A stretch of DNA of 64,000 nt from Sarcomyxa edulis. Taxonomy: Eukaryota; Basidiomycota; Agaricomycetes; Agaricales; Mycenaceae. Position 1 is the first letter of the stretch, and each line of letters starts with the position of its first letter. The stretch is taken from the NCBI GenBank assembly GCA_009761415.1, contig QUOL01000008.1, positions 62,001 to 126,000 of the forward strand. The letters run 5' to 3'. A program made the position numbers and the translations under genes. Shown here one piece after another: positions 11,707 through 20,966 of the stretch. The notes under the pieces were generated by a model. The model ran no database searches and was not told where the DNA came from. It saw only the letters and a list, made by a program, of their open reading frames with translations.

Positions 11707-12182
11707 CTTTTTTTTAAAATTCCAAACAGTGTGTCGACCCTTGGAAATCTTTTTTATCCAAATCCGTCGAATTTCACATCCGGCGGGTCGAAATTACTTC
11801 CACGGCCCCACAAACCTTCCCCGCTTTTCGCGATTCTTGTTTCAGCTCCCTTTTTCATCATCCTCGATCTTAAAAAGATCAAACCCCTCGACGTTGTCAT
11901 CTTGAAGACAACCTCTGATTGTCATTAGCATCGGTTGTTATCAAATTCGACCGCATATACTCGGGTTTTTTTTGTCGCATCCCACCTTTCCTCGCTCTGG
12001 CTCCGACCGTAGCTTCGTCACGACGCTCACCGTCCGCATCGTCTAGTACCAGTTCGACTGCCTCTTCTAGTCTACCTCCCTTAACACCTTCCCCTAATCG
12101 TCGCGTTTTACGCCGCGTCCCAGCCCCAGCTACAAACTTCCCCGACCTCTCTGACTCAGACGACGACGCACTTCATTCCACG

Positions 12183-15100
12183 ATGTCCACGATGTCCATT
12201 TTTAAGCCCATAAATCCTCGCGATGCCGTGGTTACCCAGATAACGCCTAACGTCGCGCCTACCTTGGGCGCGGGTGATATTACTCCTGCCGTTTATGCGC
12301 GTTGGGAGACCATGTGCAAAAGGTACTTCGCCACCAAACACGTTCCTGCGGACGAAAAAGTCGGACGCATTCTCTACAATCTCGAATCACCCTCCATGGT
12401 TGAGTGGATCAATGTCGAAGAGGACGCCTTGCTCAAAATGACGTTTGCGCAGTTTTGTAGCGCTTTCAAGTCTAAATGGTTCGCCAAATCTTGGGAGGAC
12501 AACATTCGCGCCCGTATGATCGACATGCAGGGAACTCGTCCTTTCTTCGAATGGCAATACGCCGTTCGCGCAGATAATTTGCTACTCATCGGAACCGACG
12601 ATCACGTCAAGGATGGTGATCTTCGGAAGTTCCTGTTCGATCGCCTCAATGTTCCTCTCCGCGCTGCATACAAAAAGAACGACAAGAAAGATGAACTGTC
12701 CGACATCACCGACCTCAACAAATGGATCGAAGAAGTGCGCATTCTCGACGACGAAATGGCCTTGACGAAGAAGGAAAACAACGAGTTGTGGCTCGCAACT
12801 ATGTCCGAGAAGGAAAACAAGGTTCCGAAATCATCCTCCCGTTCAAACAATACTTCCTCGACTTCCTCGCGCTCTGCTCCTGTTACCAGCGCTTCCACTT
12901 CCACCGCTTCTCGCCCCCCTCGCTTGACCGAAGACGAACGCAACTTGATAATCGAACACCACGGATGTCTTAAATGCCGCCGCCTATACACCGACCACGT
13001 CGCTCGTAATTGCCCCAACGAACATCCTTCCGGCGTAAATTACGTCGCCCTCACCGAAGCCACCGCACTTAAGGCCAAAGCCGCGTACGTCGCTCTGCAA
13101 AAGAAGAGTACTACGATTGCCGCTGTATTTGATGGAATGGCTGACGAGGGAACTGACGCCTCTTCCTCTGTTTATGACGAAGATTCGGGAGATTCAGAGA
13201 CCTCCGACGCGTACGTTCTTCCCCCTTCTCCTAATAATCTTGTTCCCCCTCTGTGGTGGCCCTGTCGTATCGACGGGCCCGTCACAGACGTTCCTCCAGA
13301 AATGACTGCCCTTATTGACACGGGATGCTCTACAGTCCTGATTTCACCTGAACTCGTCGACTATCTCTGCCTAGAATCCAAACCCTTGCACAAGCCGCTT
13401 CAAGTCTCCGCAGCCTTCACAAAGAATAAGAATGATGGATCCCAACTGTCTCTAAATCGTTATGTACGAATTTCTGTCTGTTCTGTCGACTATGTTTTTC
13501 AATCGAAAGTCGTTTACGCCGTTATTTGCCCTGGGCTCCGAGCTGATCTCATACTCGGGCTGTCCTGGATCGGTCTGAACAACATCGTGGTCGACGTCAA
13601 CCGACGTACCGCGTGTCAGAGGGGGTCCAACTATAATCTGTTACATCCACCGGATCCTGCACTCTTGCGAAAAGACCCGAAGGCGGTTAAATCCCCTAAG
13701 GCTCTGCGACGCGAGTGGAAAGCAGCGGAGAAGGTTCTGAAAGATCAAACCCGAATGGCCTTGGAGATGCGCTTTGAGCTCGACGACCGTAAAGCTGCGA
13801 TCGACGCTTCCTCTGAAACCGTTGTTGGAATTCCACTGGTGGCGTATGTTCGAACTCGTATTGCCCAGCTAGCAGAGCAAGAACGTCTCAAGAAACTCGA
13901 CGCAAAACTTAAAGCGAAACATAAAGACCGTTTCCCTTCCGATATTCCACACACATCCGAATTGCCCACAGACGTTTTCCACCGCATCGTCGTCAATGAC
14001 GCAAAGAAAATTCGGGTGTCCCGTGCTTATACCTGTCCTCGGAAATTCCGCGAGTCTTGGCGAATTCTCATTGAGCAACACGCGAAGGCCGGTCGCATTC
14101 GAGCCTCTTCTTCACAGTACGCGTCCCCGTCGTTCATCATCCCAAAGGCCGACAAAGCCGCCTTACCACGATGGGTCAACGACTACAGACTGTTGAATGC
14201 CGTCACGGTCCCCGATAATTACCCATTACCCCGCATAGATGATATCCTCGCCGATTGCGCCAAAGGAAAAATCTGGGGTAAGATCGACATGACAAATTCC
14301 TTTTTTCAAACACGAATGCATCCGGACGATATAAAATACACCGCAACTCTCACGCCTTTCGGGCTTTGGGAATGGGTGGTTATGCCAATGGGCTTGCGGA
14401 ATGCGCCCGCTACCCATCAACGACGGGTTATGATGGCCCTTAAGAAGTACATCGGCAAGATTTGCCATGTGTACCTCGACGACATCATCATCTGGTCCAA
14501 CTCCGTCGCCGAGCACGAAGTCAATTGTTCCTTGGTTCTGTCCGCCTTGGCCGACGCTCACCTGTATTGCTCCATGAAGAAAACCGACTTGTTTTGTACC
14601 GAAATAGACTTTTTGGGCCACCACATCTCAGCGAGAGGAATCGAAGCGGACTCCGCCAAAGTGGAGAAGATCATCAATTGGCCTCAGCCAAAGCGCGCCA
14701 CCGATGTCCGGATGTTTCTTGGACTCGTTCGGTATCTCGCTTCGTTCCTACCCGCTCTCGCTGAACATACGGCTGTTCTTACACCTCTCACGACTAAAGA
14801 ATGTAATACCCATTGGCCCCCTTGGCTCGGCGCTCATCAGACGGCTTTCCAGGCCATAAAAGACTTGGTGCTCAGTCGCGAGTGCCTCACTACTATTGAT
14901 CACGATACGCCGGGCGACAACAAAATTTTTGTAACTTGCGACGCTAGTCAAAAGCGTACAGGCGGAGTGCTCAGTTTCGGACCTACTTGGGAAACCGCTC
15001 GGCCGGTAGCTTATGATTCTATGCAATTCACCGGCGCACAGTTACATTACCCCGTACATGAGCAGGAACTTTTGGCGATTATTCGGGCTCTCAAAAAGTG

Positions 15101-16844
15101 GCGTGTAGATCTCCTGGGATCGAATATCACTATCATTACGGACCACCGCACTCTAGAGAATTTTGACACGCAGAAAGACCTCTCTCGCCGACAGGCCAGA
15201 TGGATGGAATTTCTGTCCCAATACGACTACCAGATTGTCTATATTCCAGGCGAAGACAACTCGGTCGCTGACGCGTTATCGCGAACCGATATTCCTGATT
15301 TTACACCCGACCAGCTAGATAACACACCGGTAATTGACGTCAACGCCTTGTTCACTGTCCAGTCCGACCCTTCCATCGTTCGCGACATCAAAAAGGGTTA
15401 TACATCGGATCCTTTCTGTCAAAAATTACTGGAAGACATTGCTTCTGGAAAGGTGGATCGTAATACAGGGGTACGCGTGAAGGACGGACTGTTGTTCCTA
15501 GCCAACCGACTCGTCGTTCCCCGTGGCAGCTCCCTTCGCGAATCGCTGTTCCACATGGCTCACGATTCTCTGGGTCACTTTGGCGCAGATAAATCCTACG
15601 CGGCCCTGCGAAACGATTATTATTGGCCTAACATGCGTCGCGACTTGATCGACGCGTACGTAGTTTCTTGCCTGGATTGCCAGAGGAACAAAGGACGGAC
15701 GGCGAAGCCCTCTGGTCCACTCCATCCCTTACCGATTCCTGACGGACGCCTCGACTCTATTACGATGGATTTTGTCGGGCCCCTCCCTGACGAAGATGGT
15801 TTCGACTGCCTTATGACCATTACCGATCGCCTAGGAAGTGACGTACAAATAATACCTTGTCGTACCGATTCCACAGCTCAGGATATCGCCAACTTGTTCT
15901 TCGACCGATGGTACTGCGAGAACGGTTGTCCCTTAGAGATCATCAGCGACCGGGACAAGTTATTCATTTCACGTTTTTGGACCGCGTTAATGACGCGCTC
16001 AGGTATCAAACATCGATTATCCACAGCCTATCATCCCCAAACCGACGGCCTATCCGAGCGGTCCAACAAAACCGTCATTCAAGCCATCCGTTTCCACGTG
16101 GAACGGAATCAAAAGGGCTGGTTGAAATCCTTGCCACTCGTTCGCTTCCACATTATGAATACAGTCAACGCCTCCACAGGGTTCAGTCCTTTCCAGTTAA
16201 AAACCGGGCGATCCCCACGTTTGCTTCCTCCACTTGTCGACGGTCTCATCCCCGATAATATTGACGATTCCGCCGCCGTACATCTGTTGGACACCTTGAA
16301 AATCGACGTCATGGAAGCCAAGGATAACTTAATCGCTGCAAAAATCTCACAAGCTCATCACGCCAATAAGCATCGCGGTGTCGAACACGAATACAAAATC
16401 GGAGATCGTGTACTCCTCACCACTATCAATCGTCGGAGGGAATACATGCAGGCAAAGGATGGCCGAGTCGCAAAATTCATGCCCAGATTCGACGGCCCAT
16501 ACACCATCATCGAGTTTCACCCGGAGACTTCAAACTACGTGCTCGACCTCCCAAATTCTCCCAATATCCATCCCAATTTTCACGCCTCACAACTCGAGCC
16601 GTTTATCGAAAACGACGCCAATAAATTTCCTCAACGCGAGCTTGCAAAACCCGGACCTATAGTAACCACCAACGGCGAAATCGAGTATTTCATCGAAAGG
16701 ATTCTGGACGAGCGTCCCCGCGGAAAAGGGAAACAGTATCTGGTTCGGTGGAGTGGTTACGGGCCCGAGTACGACTTATGGCTCGCCGGGAGGGAGCTCG
16801 ACGACACGATCGCTCTTGACACCTGGAACTCTCGCACGACTTGA
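12183..16844 (+). CDS. Gypsy gag-pol polyprotein with chromodomain
   Basis: Single frame, open from about 11919; the first ATG is at 12183, giving 1553 aa. Order: gag; a zinc knuckle variant CLKCRRLYTDHVARNC (Cx2Cx6Hx4C); aspartic protease (ALIDTGCSTVLI); reverse transcriptase (YLDDIIIWS); RNase H (TCDASQKRTGGVL); and integrase with HHCC zinc-binding region (HMAHDSLGHFG ... CLDCQR), DDE core (ITMDFVGPLP, ISDRDKLF, ERSNKT) and a GKGKQYLVRWSGYGPEYDLW chromodomain at the C-terminus. The chromodomain marks it as a chromovirus, a group that targets insertion through chromatin marks. No stop or frameshift was seen, so it is potentially active. Whether translation begins at 12183 or upstream is uncertain. 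Confidence 0.95.
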   Translation: MSTMSIFKPINPRDAVVTQITPNVAPTLGAGDITPAVYARWETMCKRYFATKHVPADEKVGRILYNLESPSMVEWINVEEDALLKMTFAQFCSAFKSKWFAKSWEDNIRARMIDMQGTRPFFEWQYAVRADNLLLIGTDDHVKDGDLRKFLFDRLNVPLRAAYKKNDKKDELSDITDLNKWIEEVRILDDEMALTKKENNELWLATMSEKENKVPKSSSRSNNTSSTSSRSAPVTSASTSTASRPPRLTEDERNLIIEHHGCLKCRRLYTDHVARNCPNEHPSGVNYVALTEATALKAKAAYVALQKKSTTIAAVFDGMADEGTDASSSVYDEDSGDSETSDAYVLPPSPNNLVPPLWWPCRIDGPVTDVPPEMTALIDTGCSTVLISPELVDYLCLESKPLHKPLQVSAAFTKNKNDGSQLSLNRYVRISVCSVDYVFQSKVVYAVICPGLRADLILGLSWIGLNNIVVDVNRRTACQRGSNYNLLHPPDPALLRKDPKAVKSPKALRREWKAAEKVLKDQTRMALEMRFELDDRKAAIDASSETVVGIPLVAYVRTRIAQLAEQERLKKLDAKLKAKHKDRFPSDIPHTSELPTDVFHRIVVNDAKKIRVSRAYTCPRKFRESWRILIEQHAKAGRIRASSSQYASPSFIIPKADKAALPRWVNDYRLLNAVTVPDNYPLPRIDDILADCAKGKIWGKIDMTNSFFQTRMHPDDIKYTATLTPFGLWEWVVMPMGLRNAPATHQRRVMMALKKYIGKICHVYLDDIIIWSNSVAEHEVNCSLVLSALADAHLYCSMKKTDLFCTEIDFLGHHISARGIEADSAKVEKIINWPQPKRATDVRMFLGLVRYLASFLPALAEHTAVLTPLTTKECNTHWPPWLGAHQTAFQAIKDLVLSRECLTTIDHDTPGDNKIFVTCDASQKRTGGVLSFGPTWETARPVAYDSMQFTGAQLHYPVHEQELLAIIRALKKWRVDLLGSNITIITDHRTLENFDTQKDLSRRQARWMEFLSQYDYQIVYIPGEDNSVADALSRTDIPDFTPDQLDNTPVIDVNALFTVQSDPSIVRDIKKGYTSDPFCQKLLEDIASGKVDRNTGVRVKDGLLFLANRLVVPRGSSLRESLFHMAHDSLGHFGADKSYAALRNDYYWPNMRRDLIDAYVVSCLDCQRNKGRTAKPSGPLHPLPIPDGRLDSITMDFVGPLPDEDGFDCLMTITDRLGSDVQIIPCRTDSTAQDIANLFFDRWYCENGCPLEIISDRDKLFISRFWTALMTRSGIKHRLSTAYHPQTDGLSERSNKTVIQAIRFHVERNQKGWLKSLPLVRFHIMNTVNASTGFSPFQLKTGRSPRLLPPLVDGLIPDNIDDSAAVHLLDTLKIDVMEAKDNLIAAKISQAHHANKHRGVEHEYKIGDRVLLTTINRRREYMQAKDGRVAKFMPRFDGPYTIIEFHPETSNYVLDLPNSPNIHPNFHASQLEPFIENDANKFPQRELAKPGPIVTTNGEIEYFIERILDERPRGKGKQYLVRWSGYGPEYDLWLAGRELDDTIALDTWNSRTT

Positions 16845-16925
16845 TCTTTATTTCGTTTCATTTCTCTCGTCTCTTTCCATAATTTACTTTAGAAGGTCAC
16901 TCAAATTTTTTAAACTAGGGGTGAG

Positions 16926-17074
16926 TGTAAGCGTGGCTGACCTGTTGATACCTGTTTACCTACAACCTGTAACTCGCCCCGCTCTCGCGGTTCTTCTCTT
17001 TACCTTTTAATACACGCACTGTTCCATTTTACTTCCGTTCCCGCTTCAGTGGAGACTACCTCGGTAGGCTCACA
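16926..17074 (+). repeat. Gypsy 3' LTR
   Basis: 149 bp, identical to the 5' LTR; followed by the GTGAA duplication at 17075-17079 and preceded by a polypurine tract at about 16916-16925. Confidence 0.96.
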
Positions 17075-17108
17075 GTGAACCTAGTTTATGCGGACGACCA
17101 GGCTTGGG

Positions 17109-17345
17109 CTTGCTCCAGCGTTCCCCTACATTAATCGGAAATATGTGCGTCAGATCTCGTCTTAGATAGCAAGTTCTCAAGGTTGCTCAAGTACGCAAAT
17201 TGTTTTCCTACTTCTGCTGACCTATCTTTACATTTACAGCAGACTCCTGCCTATTACTCTTAACACGCCAAACTCTAATGCTGAATTCCAGTGCACTGAC
17301 CCTCTCCAGACTGCCATGAGTTCTTCCCTCTCTATCTTCCACGTA
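17109..17345 (+). repeat. 237-bp exact inverted repeat, copy 1
   Basis: By eye, base-for-base identical to the reverse complement of 28702-28938. Begins CTTGCTCCAGCGTTCCCC and ends CTTCCACGTA. It adjoins the right end of the Tc1 remnant. It contains an intron-like stretch (GTACGC ... TTTACAG at about 17191-17239) but no identifiable coding frame or RNA fold. Confidence 0.9.
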
Positions 17346-17884
17346 CACCACCGCTGAATTGTCACGTAAGGCTCACGTCAAACGCTGTCACGTCAGGCGC
17401 ACCTCGGCCTCAACGTCAAAATACTCGCATTGTCATATCGTCATTTTTGCACCAGACGTCGAAATGGCCTCCTCTTGACCGGCCTCGGAACACCGGGCCA
17501 GCTGGCTACCACCGCTTTACTGGGATTTCGTTAGGTTTTCAAAGGTTCATACAGGGGGACAATTGTAATGAAACTAGATCAGTACTGAAATTGCTATGTA
17601 AGGATGCTTTGCGTCGCTCGCTATCATTCTTACTTATAGTCCTGAGGACAATGATGTCGTGATATCCGTATAGGGGTGAGCGTTATTCTATTAAACTCTT
17701 ACTTTATTTCTGGGGTACCAAAGTATTCGAGTGATATATTGTTTTGAGAGAAATGTATGCGTTCGACAATTTTACAAACTAGATATTGAAGAGGGGGGAA
17801 AGGATTGCATGGGGTTTGGTACGAATGAGAAGACAATTTGAACGAGGGTATTGGTAATTCTGAAAAAAATGAAAAGTGAAATCT
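17346..17884. other. Unassigned gap
   Basis: Between the 237-bp repeat and the hypothetical gene. Short ORFs only; nothing recognised. Confidence 0.4.
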
Positions 17885-18598
17885 TCATTGACTGTCCCAC
17901 CTTTTGACCAGCTCGAGAATGAATTCCGGATGATTTTCCTCCCAAAGTCTTGCTGCTGCTCTCCTCTCCTGGCTCATCTCGATGTTGCTCACAGGGAACA
18001 GAATGTTCACCTTGCGGAAAAGAAGATGACCTTTCTTGTCTTTACGATAAATCAGAAAAGCAACTCTCACCCTGACGTAATATCCAAGATTCCTCATGAT
18101 GTTTCCAACAATTCCATATCCCATCGTCGCACAATAGATGTAGCTGCCTTTCTTCAACATCCCTTCCATCTCGATGACAGCATATCTGGGGGTTCTCCTG
18201 GGATTGTACGTACGTTCCAGAGTGATGCGGACCGCACTTTGTTCCAGCTCGAATTGGGTGGAGGGCCATGGGAGGTGGCTGTAGAAGACGGTGGCAGGAA
18301 GTCGAGGACGCTGGTCTATTTCTAGTCCAGTGAAGTCTAGTGAGGAGGCATCGTGGAAGCTATTGGGATTACGGTTGCGGGGAAGTCCTTGGGAATAGGC
18401 AAGATGGGGGGATATTGTGGTGGTTGATGGAGTCTTTTCGGAAGCTCGGCCAGCTTCTTTGGCTACGTCATCCATGTGTATGGCAAGCAGTGGATGTTTG
18501 CGGATGGGGAATACATTTGCCAAAGAGTTGGGTGATAGACAATGGGGAATTGATCCGTTCGAGATATTGACACGGGCCTCAAAAGAAAGATGTTGCAC
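17885..18598 (-). CDS. Hypothetical protein, 237 aa
   Basis: One uninterrupted minus-strand frame ending at 17885; the indicated start is a non-ATG position, so the true start is unknown. The C-terminal half (YAVIEMEGMLKKGSYIYCAT, then EMSQERRAAARLWEENHPEF) has ordinary protein composition. It contains a hydrophobic/aromatic segment followed by a basic stretch and an amphipathic C-terminal helix. The same frame continues upstream to an ATG near 18,777 with a single TAA at about 18,727, so an older, longer gene may have been disabled or an exon boundary missed. I do not recognise the family. It sits alone between Gypsy and Copia elements. Confidence 0.4.
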   Translation of the reverse strand: MQHLSFEARVNISNGSIPHCLSPNSLANVFPIRKHPLLAIHMDDVAKEAGRASEKTPSTTTISPHLAYSQGLPRNRNPNSFHDASSLDFTGLEIDQRPRLPATVFYSHLPWPSTQFELEQSAVRITLERTYNPRRTPRYAVIEMEGMLKKGSYIYCATMGYGIVGNIMRNLGYYVRVRVAFLIYRKDKKGHLLFRKVNILFPVSNIEMSQERRAAARLWEENHPEFILELVKRWDSQ

Positions 18599-18990
18599 GG
18601 TGGGAATTTGTGCGATAGGGAATGGGCGTTCGAGGACAATGGGATTTGCACGGGGAGTCTTGCTGGAAGAAAAACACTTTTGATGACAGTGGATGTAAAG
18701 AATGTGGAGATTGGGGAGATAACTTTAGCGAACATTATTAGGACAGAGTTGAGGTTGTGATAGAAGGATTCCCTCCATGGAGGTTTTGGCCAGGAGGTCT
18801 ACATAGAGGGATCCAAATGTATTGAACTTGTTTTTGGAAAGAAGGGGAGGGTATAACGTTATGTGGCAACTTGCGTGTGGCAACTTTATTTTCAAGGGTC
18901 GTTCATCTCAACGTCAGTGTCTAGATCGGTACTTTCCTGGGAGAAATGATCTGAATCTATGTCTTCATTCCCCGCATCTGGCTGTGCCTG
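18599..18990. other. Gap before Copia-1
   Basis: Contains the possible 5' extension of the hypothetical gene (to about 18,777), then non-coding DNA up to the Copia LTR. Nothing else seen. Confidence 0.4.
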
Positions 18991-20966
18991 TGTTGGGATT
19001 TGTGCTAAAGAACTCTGCCTTTACTTCGCTTTCAGCCACTTTACTTGATTACTATTGTTTACTTCAGATGACTTAGCCTTCCCTGGAGTCAGCTCACTGC
19101 TCTTTATCTTTGACAGTGAAGCTTGACTCCAGTGCTCTCTGAAGTGTCTTCCTTCAATAGGTTATGGGCCCTGCGCTTTAACAGCCTTATCAGATTGATC
19201 GCCTGTCACCAGCTCCTGCAAAGATCATTTTCACTCTATCTCTCTCATCCCTGCTCGGATCTTCTCCAAACTCATTTTCTGGCATCCTATACATCATCCC
19301 TACCTACGGTAGCCCTATCACCTTGTTTCCCAAATCAAGTTTGATCTCTGACAACAGCTGCCACCTCATTTTTCACCAAATTCAACGCTACTCGCTCGGT
19401 TCTTATCGGATCATCCTAAATCTGTTACCAGTGTGTTCCCCTCGTAATTCCGCTTCTAAGCGTTTTATTCGTTCCCTTATCGCTCGAAACCTCCGTCCTC
19501 ACTGCCAACTTTGCTCCCAAAAACTTCGAAATCATGCCTGACATCAAACATTCCTTTGACCTCCTCAACAACTCCAACTACAGTTCCTGGGCTGACAACA
19601 TGCAGGCCAACCTCTCTACCAAGGACCTCTGGCTCGTCACCAATGGTTCTGACCCTGAACCTGTGCCTGTGGACTCATCAGCACCCACTGCTGCTGAAAA
19701 GAAGGAGTTGAGGGATTGGAAGTCAGCCTTCTCCAAGACTGGGGAGATCTTTTTGGGTGTGGAACCGAATCAGAGGGTGCATATCAAGTCAGTGAATGGG
19801 AATCCAGTGAAGATGTGGGAGAATTTGGAGAAGGTTCATATGCAGAAGAAGCCTGGTACGCGTTTCGCTCTCTATGACGACCTCTTCAGCGTCAGGAAGC
19901 AGGAGGATGAATCCCTCTCTGCTCTGATGGCTAGGACTCAGGAAGGCATGCAGGCTATCAAGGATCTTCGTCCCACAGCCTTCACCATGGAGCAACTTGA
20001 TGAGGAACTTGAAATCATGACTCTCATCCGCGCCCTCCCTCACGACTACAATTCCTTCGTCTCATCCATCCTTCTCCTCGACTCTCTCACCCTCGAGAAA
20101 CTCCTCTCTGCATTCCAGAACGAGGACACCCAACGCTCCACTCGTCACGTCGACAGCACCTCTTCTGTTCTTGCCCTCCAAGCCTCTGTCAACGGCAAAT
20201 GCTTCTTTTGCGACGCCAAAGGCCACGTTCTCAAGGACTGCAACAAGTTCAAGGCAGCTTCCTTGAAGGCCAAGGACTCCGGAGCGAAGTGGGGTGGAAG
20301 GGGCTCTAGAGGATCCAAGGGGAAGAAGGAGAACGCGAACGAGGTGCAGGAGAATGTAGAGGAATCTGCCAACGTCGCTCATTTCGAGTCTGCTGGTCAT
20401 GCAAGTGCTCTGTCATCTTCTGATCGTGCCGCTTGGCTCAAATCTCGCGCCGCTGCTGACTGGACCGCCGATACAGGTGCCTCTTCACACATGACTCCTC
20501 ATCGTCATTGGTTTCGATCCTACTCGCCTCACGTCGTTGGAGTTCGTCTCGCAGACAGCTCTGTCATCTATTCGGCGGGTATTGGGTCTGTGGAGTTTCA
20601 GCCGGTGGTCGATGGTGTAGAAATGCGTCCCGTTGTTTTTCATGATGTCTTACATGTCCCTGCCCTTGGCAGCAATCTATTATCTCTCTTCCATCTCACC
20701 ACTCGGAAAGGATATGAAATCCGGATACTGGGACGCACTGCCAGCTTCTTCATCAACAACAACCTCCTCTTCACTGCTACAGTCACCGATCGGAATCTGG
20801 GGTATCTCAATGGTCGTTCTCTCCGCATCCCTGCAGAGATTGCCAATCGAGCCAGCACTCTGCCGCTTGATCTGAGTCTCTGGCACCGGCGTTTGTCTCA
20901 TCTCAACTACGTCGATGTCAAACGCATGCTCAGCAAGAAACTTGTGACCGGCATCTCTCTTGAGTC
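18991..20966 (+). mobile_element. Copia-1 retrotransposon, 3'-truncated
   Basis: 5' LTR 18991-19159 (short form, 169 bp). The primer-binding site GGTTATGGGCCCTGCGC (19160-19176) is complementary to the anticodon arm of initiator tRNA-Met, the half-tRNA priming known from Drosophila copia. gag and the start of pol follow. The element stops at 20966, where a second Copia LTR begins; its RT, RNase H and 3' LTR are not found downstream. Confidence 0.93.
19534..20966 (+). CDS. Copia-1 gag-pol, truncated after the pre-integrase domain
   Basis: Starts at ATG 19534. It encodes a copia-type gag with capsid region (ending in LDEELEIMTLIRALPHDYNS and neighbours), the zinc knuckle CFFCDAKGHVLKDC (Cx2Cx4Hx4C, residues 223-236), protease motif DTGASSHMT and the gag-pre-integrase segment LWHRRLSHLNYVDVKRML. 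The frame is cut at ISLES and then runs by chance through the next LTR. Integrase core, RT and RNase H are missing, so it cannot transpose by itself, but its gag is intact, unlike that of Copia-2. Confidence 0.92.

Larger units (their letters stand above)
11558..17074 (+). mobile_element. Full-length Gypsy (chromovirus) LTR retrotransposon
   Basis: 5.5-kb element with 149-bp LTRs at 11558-11706 and 16926-17074. They read identical base for base and have short inverted ends (TGTAAGC / GCTCACA). The flanks carry the 5-bp target duplication GTGAA (11553-11557 and 17075-17079). A purine-rich tract AGGGGTGAG directly precedes the 3' LTR. It encloses one long intact gag-pol frame. I see no obvious tRNA-type primer-binding site after the 5' LTR (a T/A-rich start), so self-priming as in Tf1-type chromoviruses is possible. 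Identical LTRs imply a recent insertion. Confidence 0.96.
11203..17116 (-). pseudogene. Tc1/mariner transposase, N-terminal part, split by Gypsy
   Basis: Minus-strand frame. The segment right of the Gypsy element (about 17,116-17,075) reads SKPKPGRPHKLGS. After removing Gypsy and one target duplication it continues at 11,552 with PEIRIGARMLATGSAQDAT, TVRRHLDAYGLMACVRCRKP and the first catalytic Asp context VCFSDESKCNLFG. It ends at RKTLPP near 11,215. These are the linker, second helix-turn-helix and start of the DDE domain of Tc1 transposases. The catalytic C-terminal half is absent here, whereas the 8.5-9.3 kb copy has only that half. Both are on the same strand. Confidence 0.82.
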
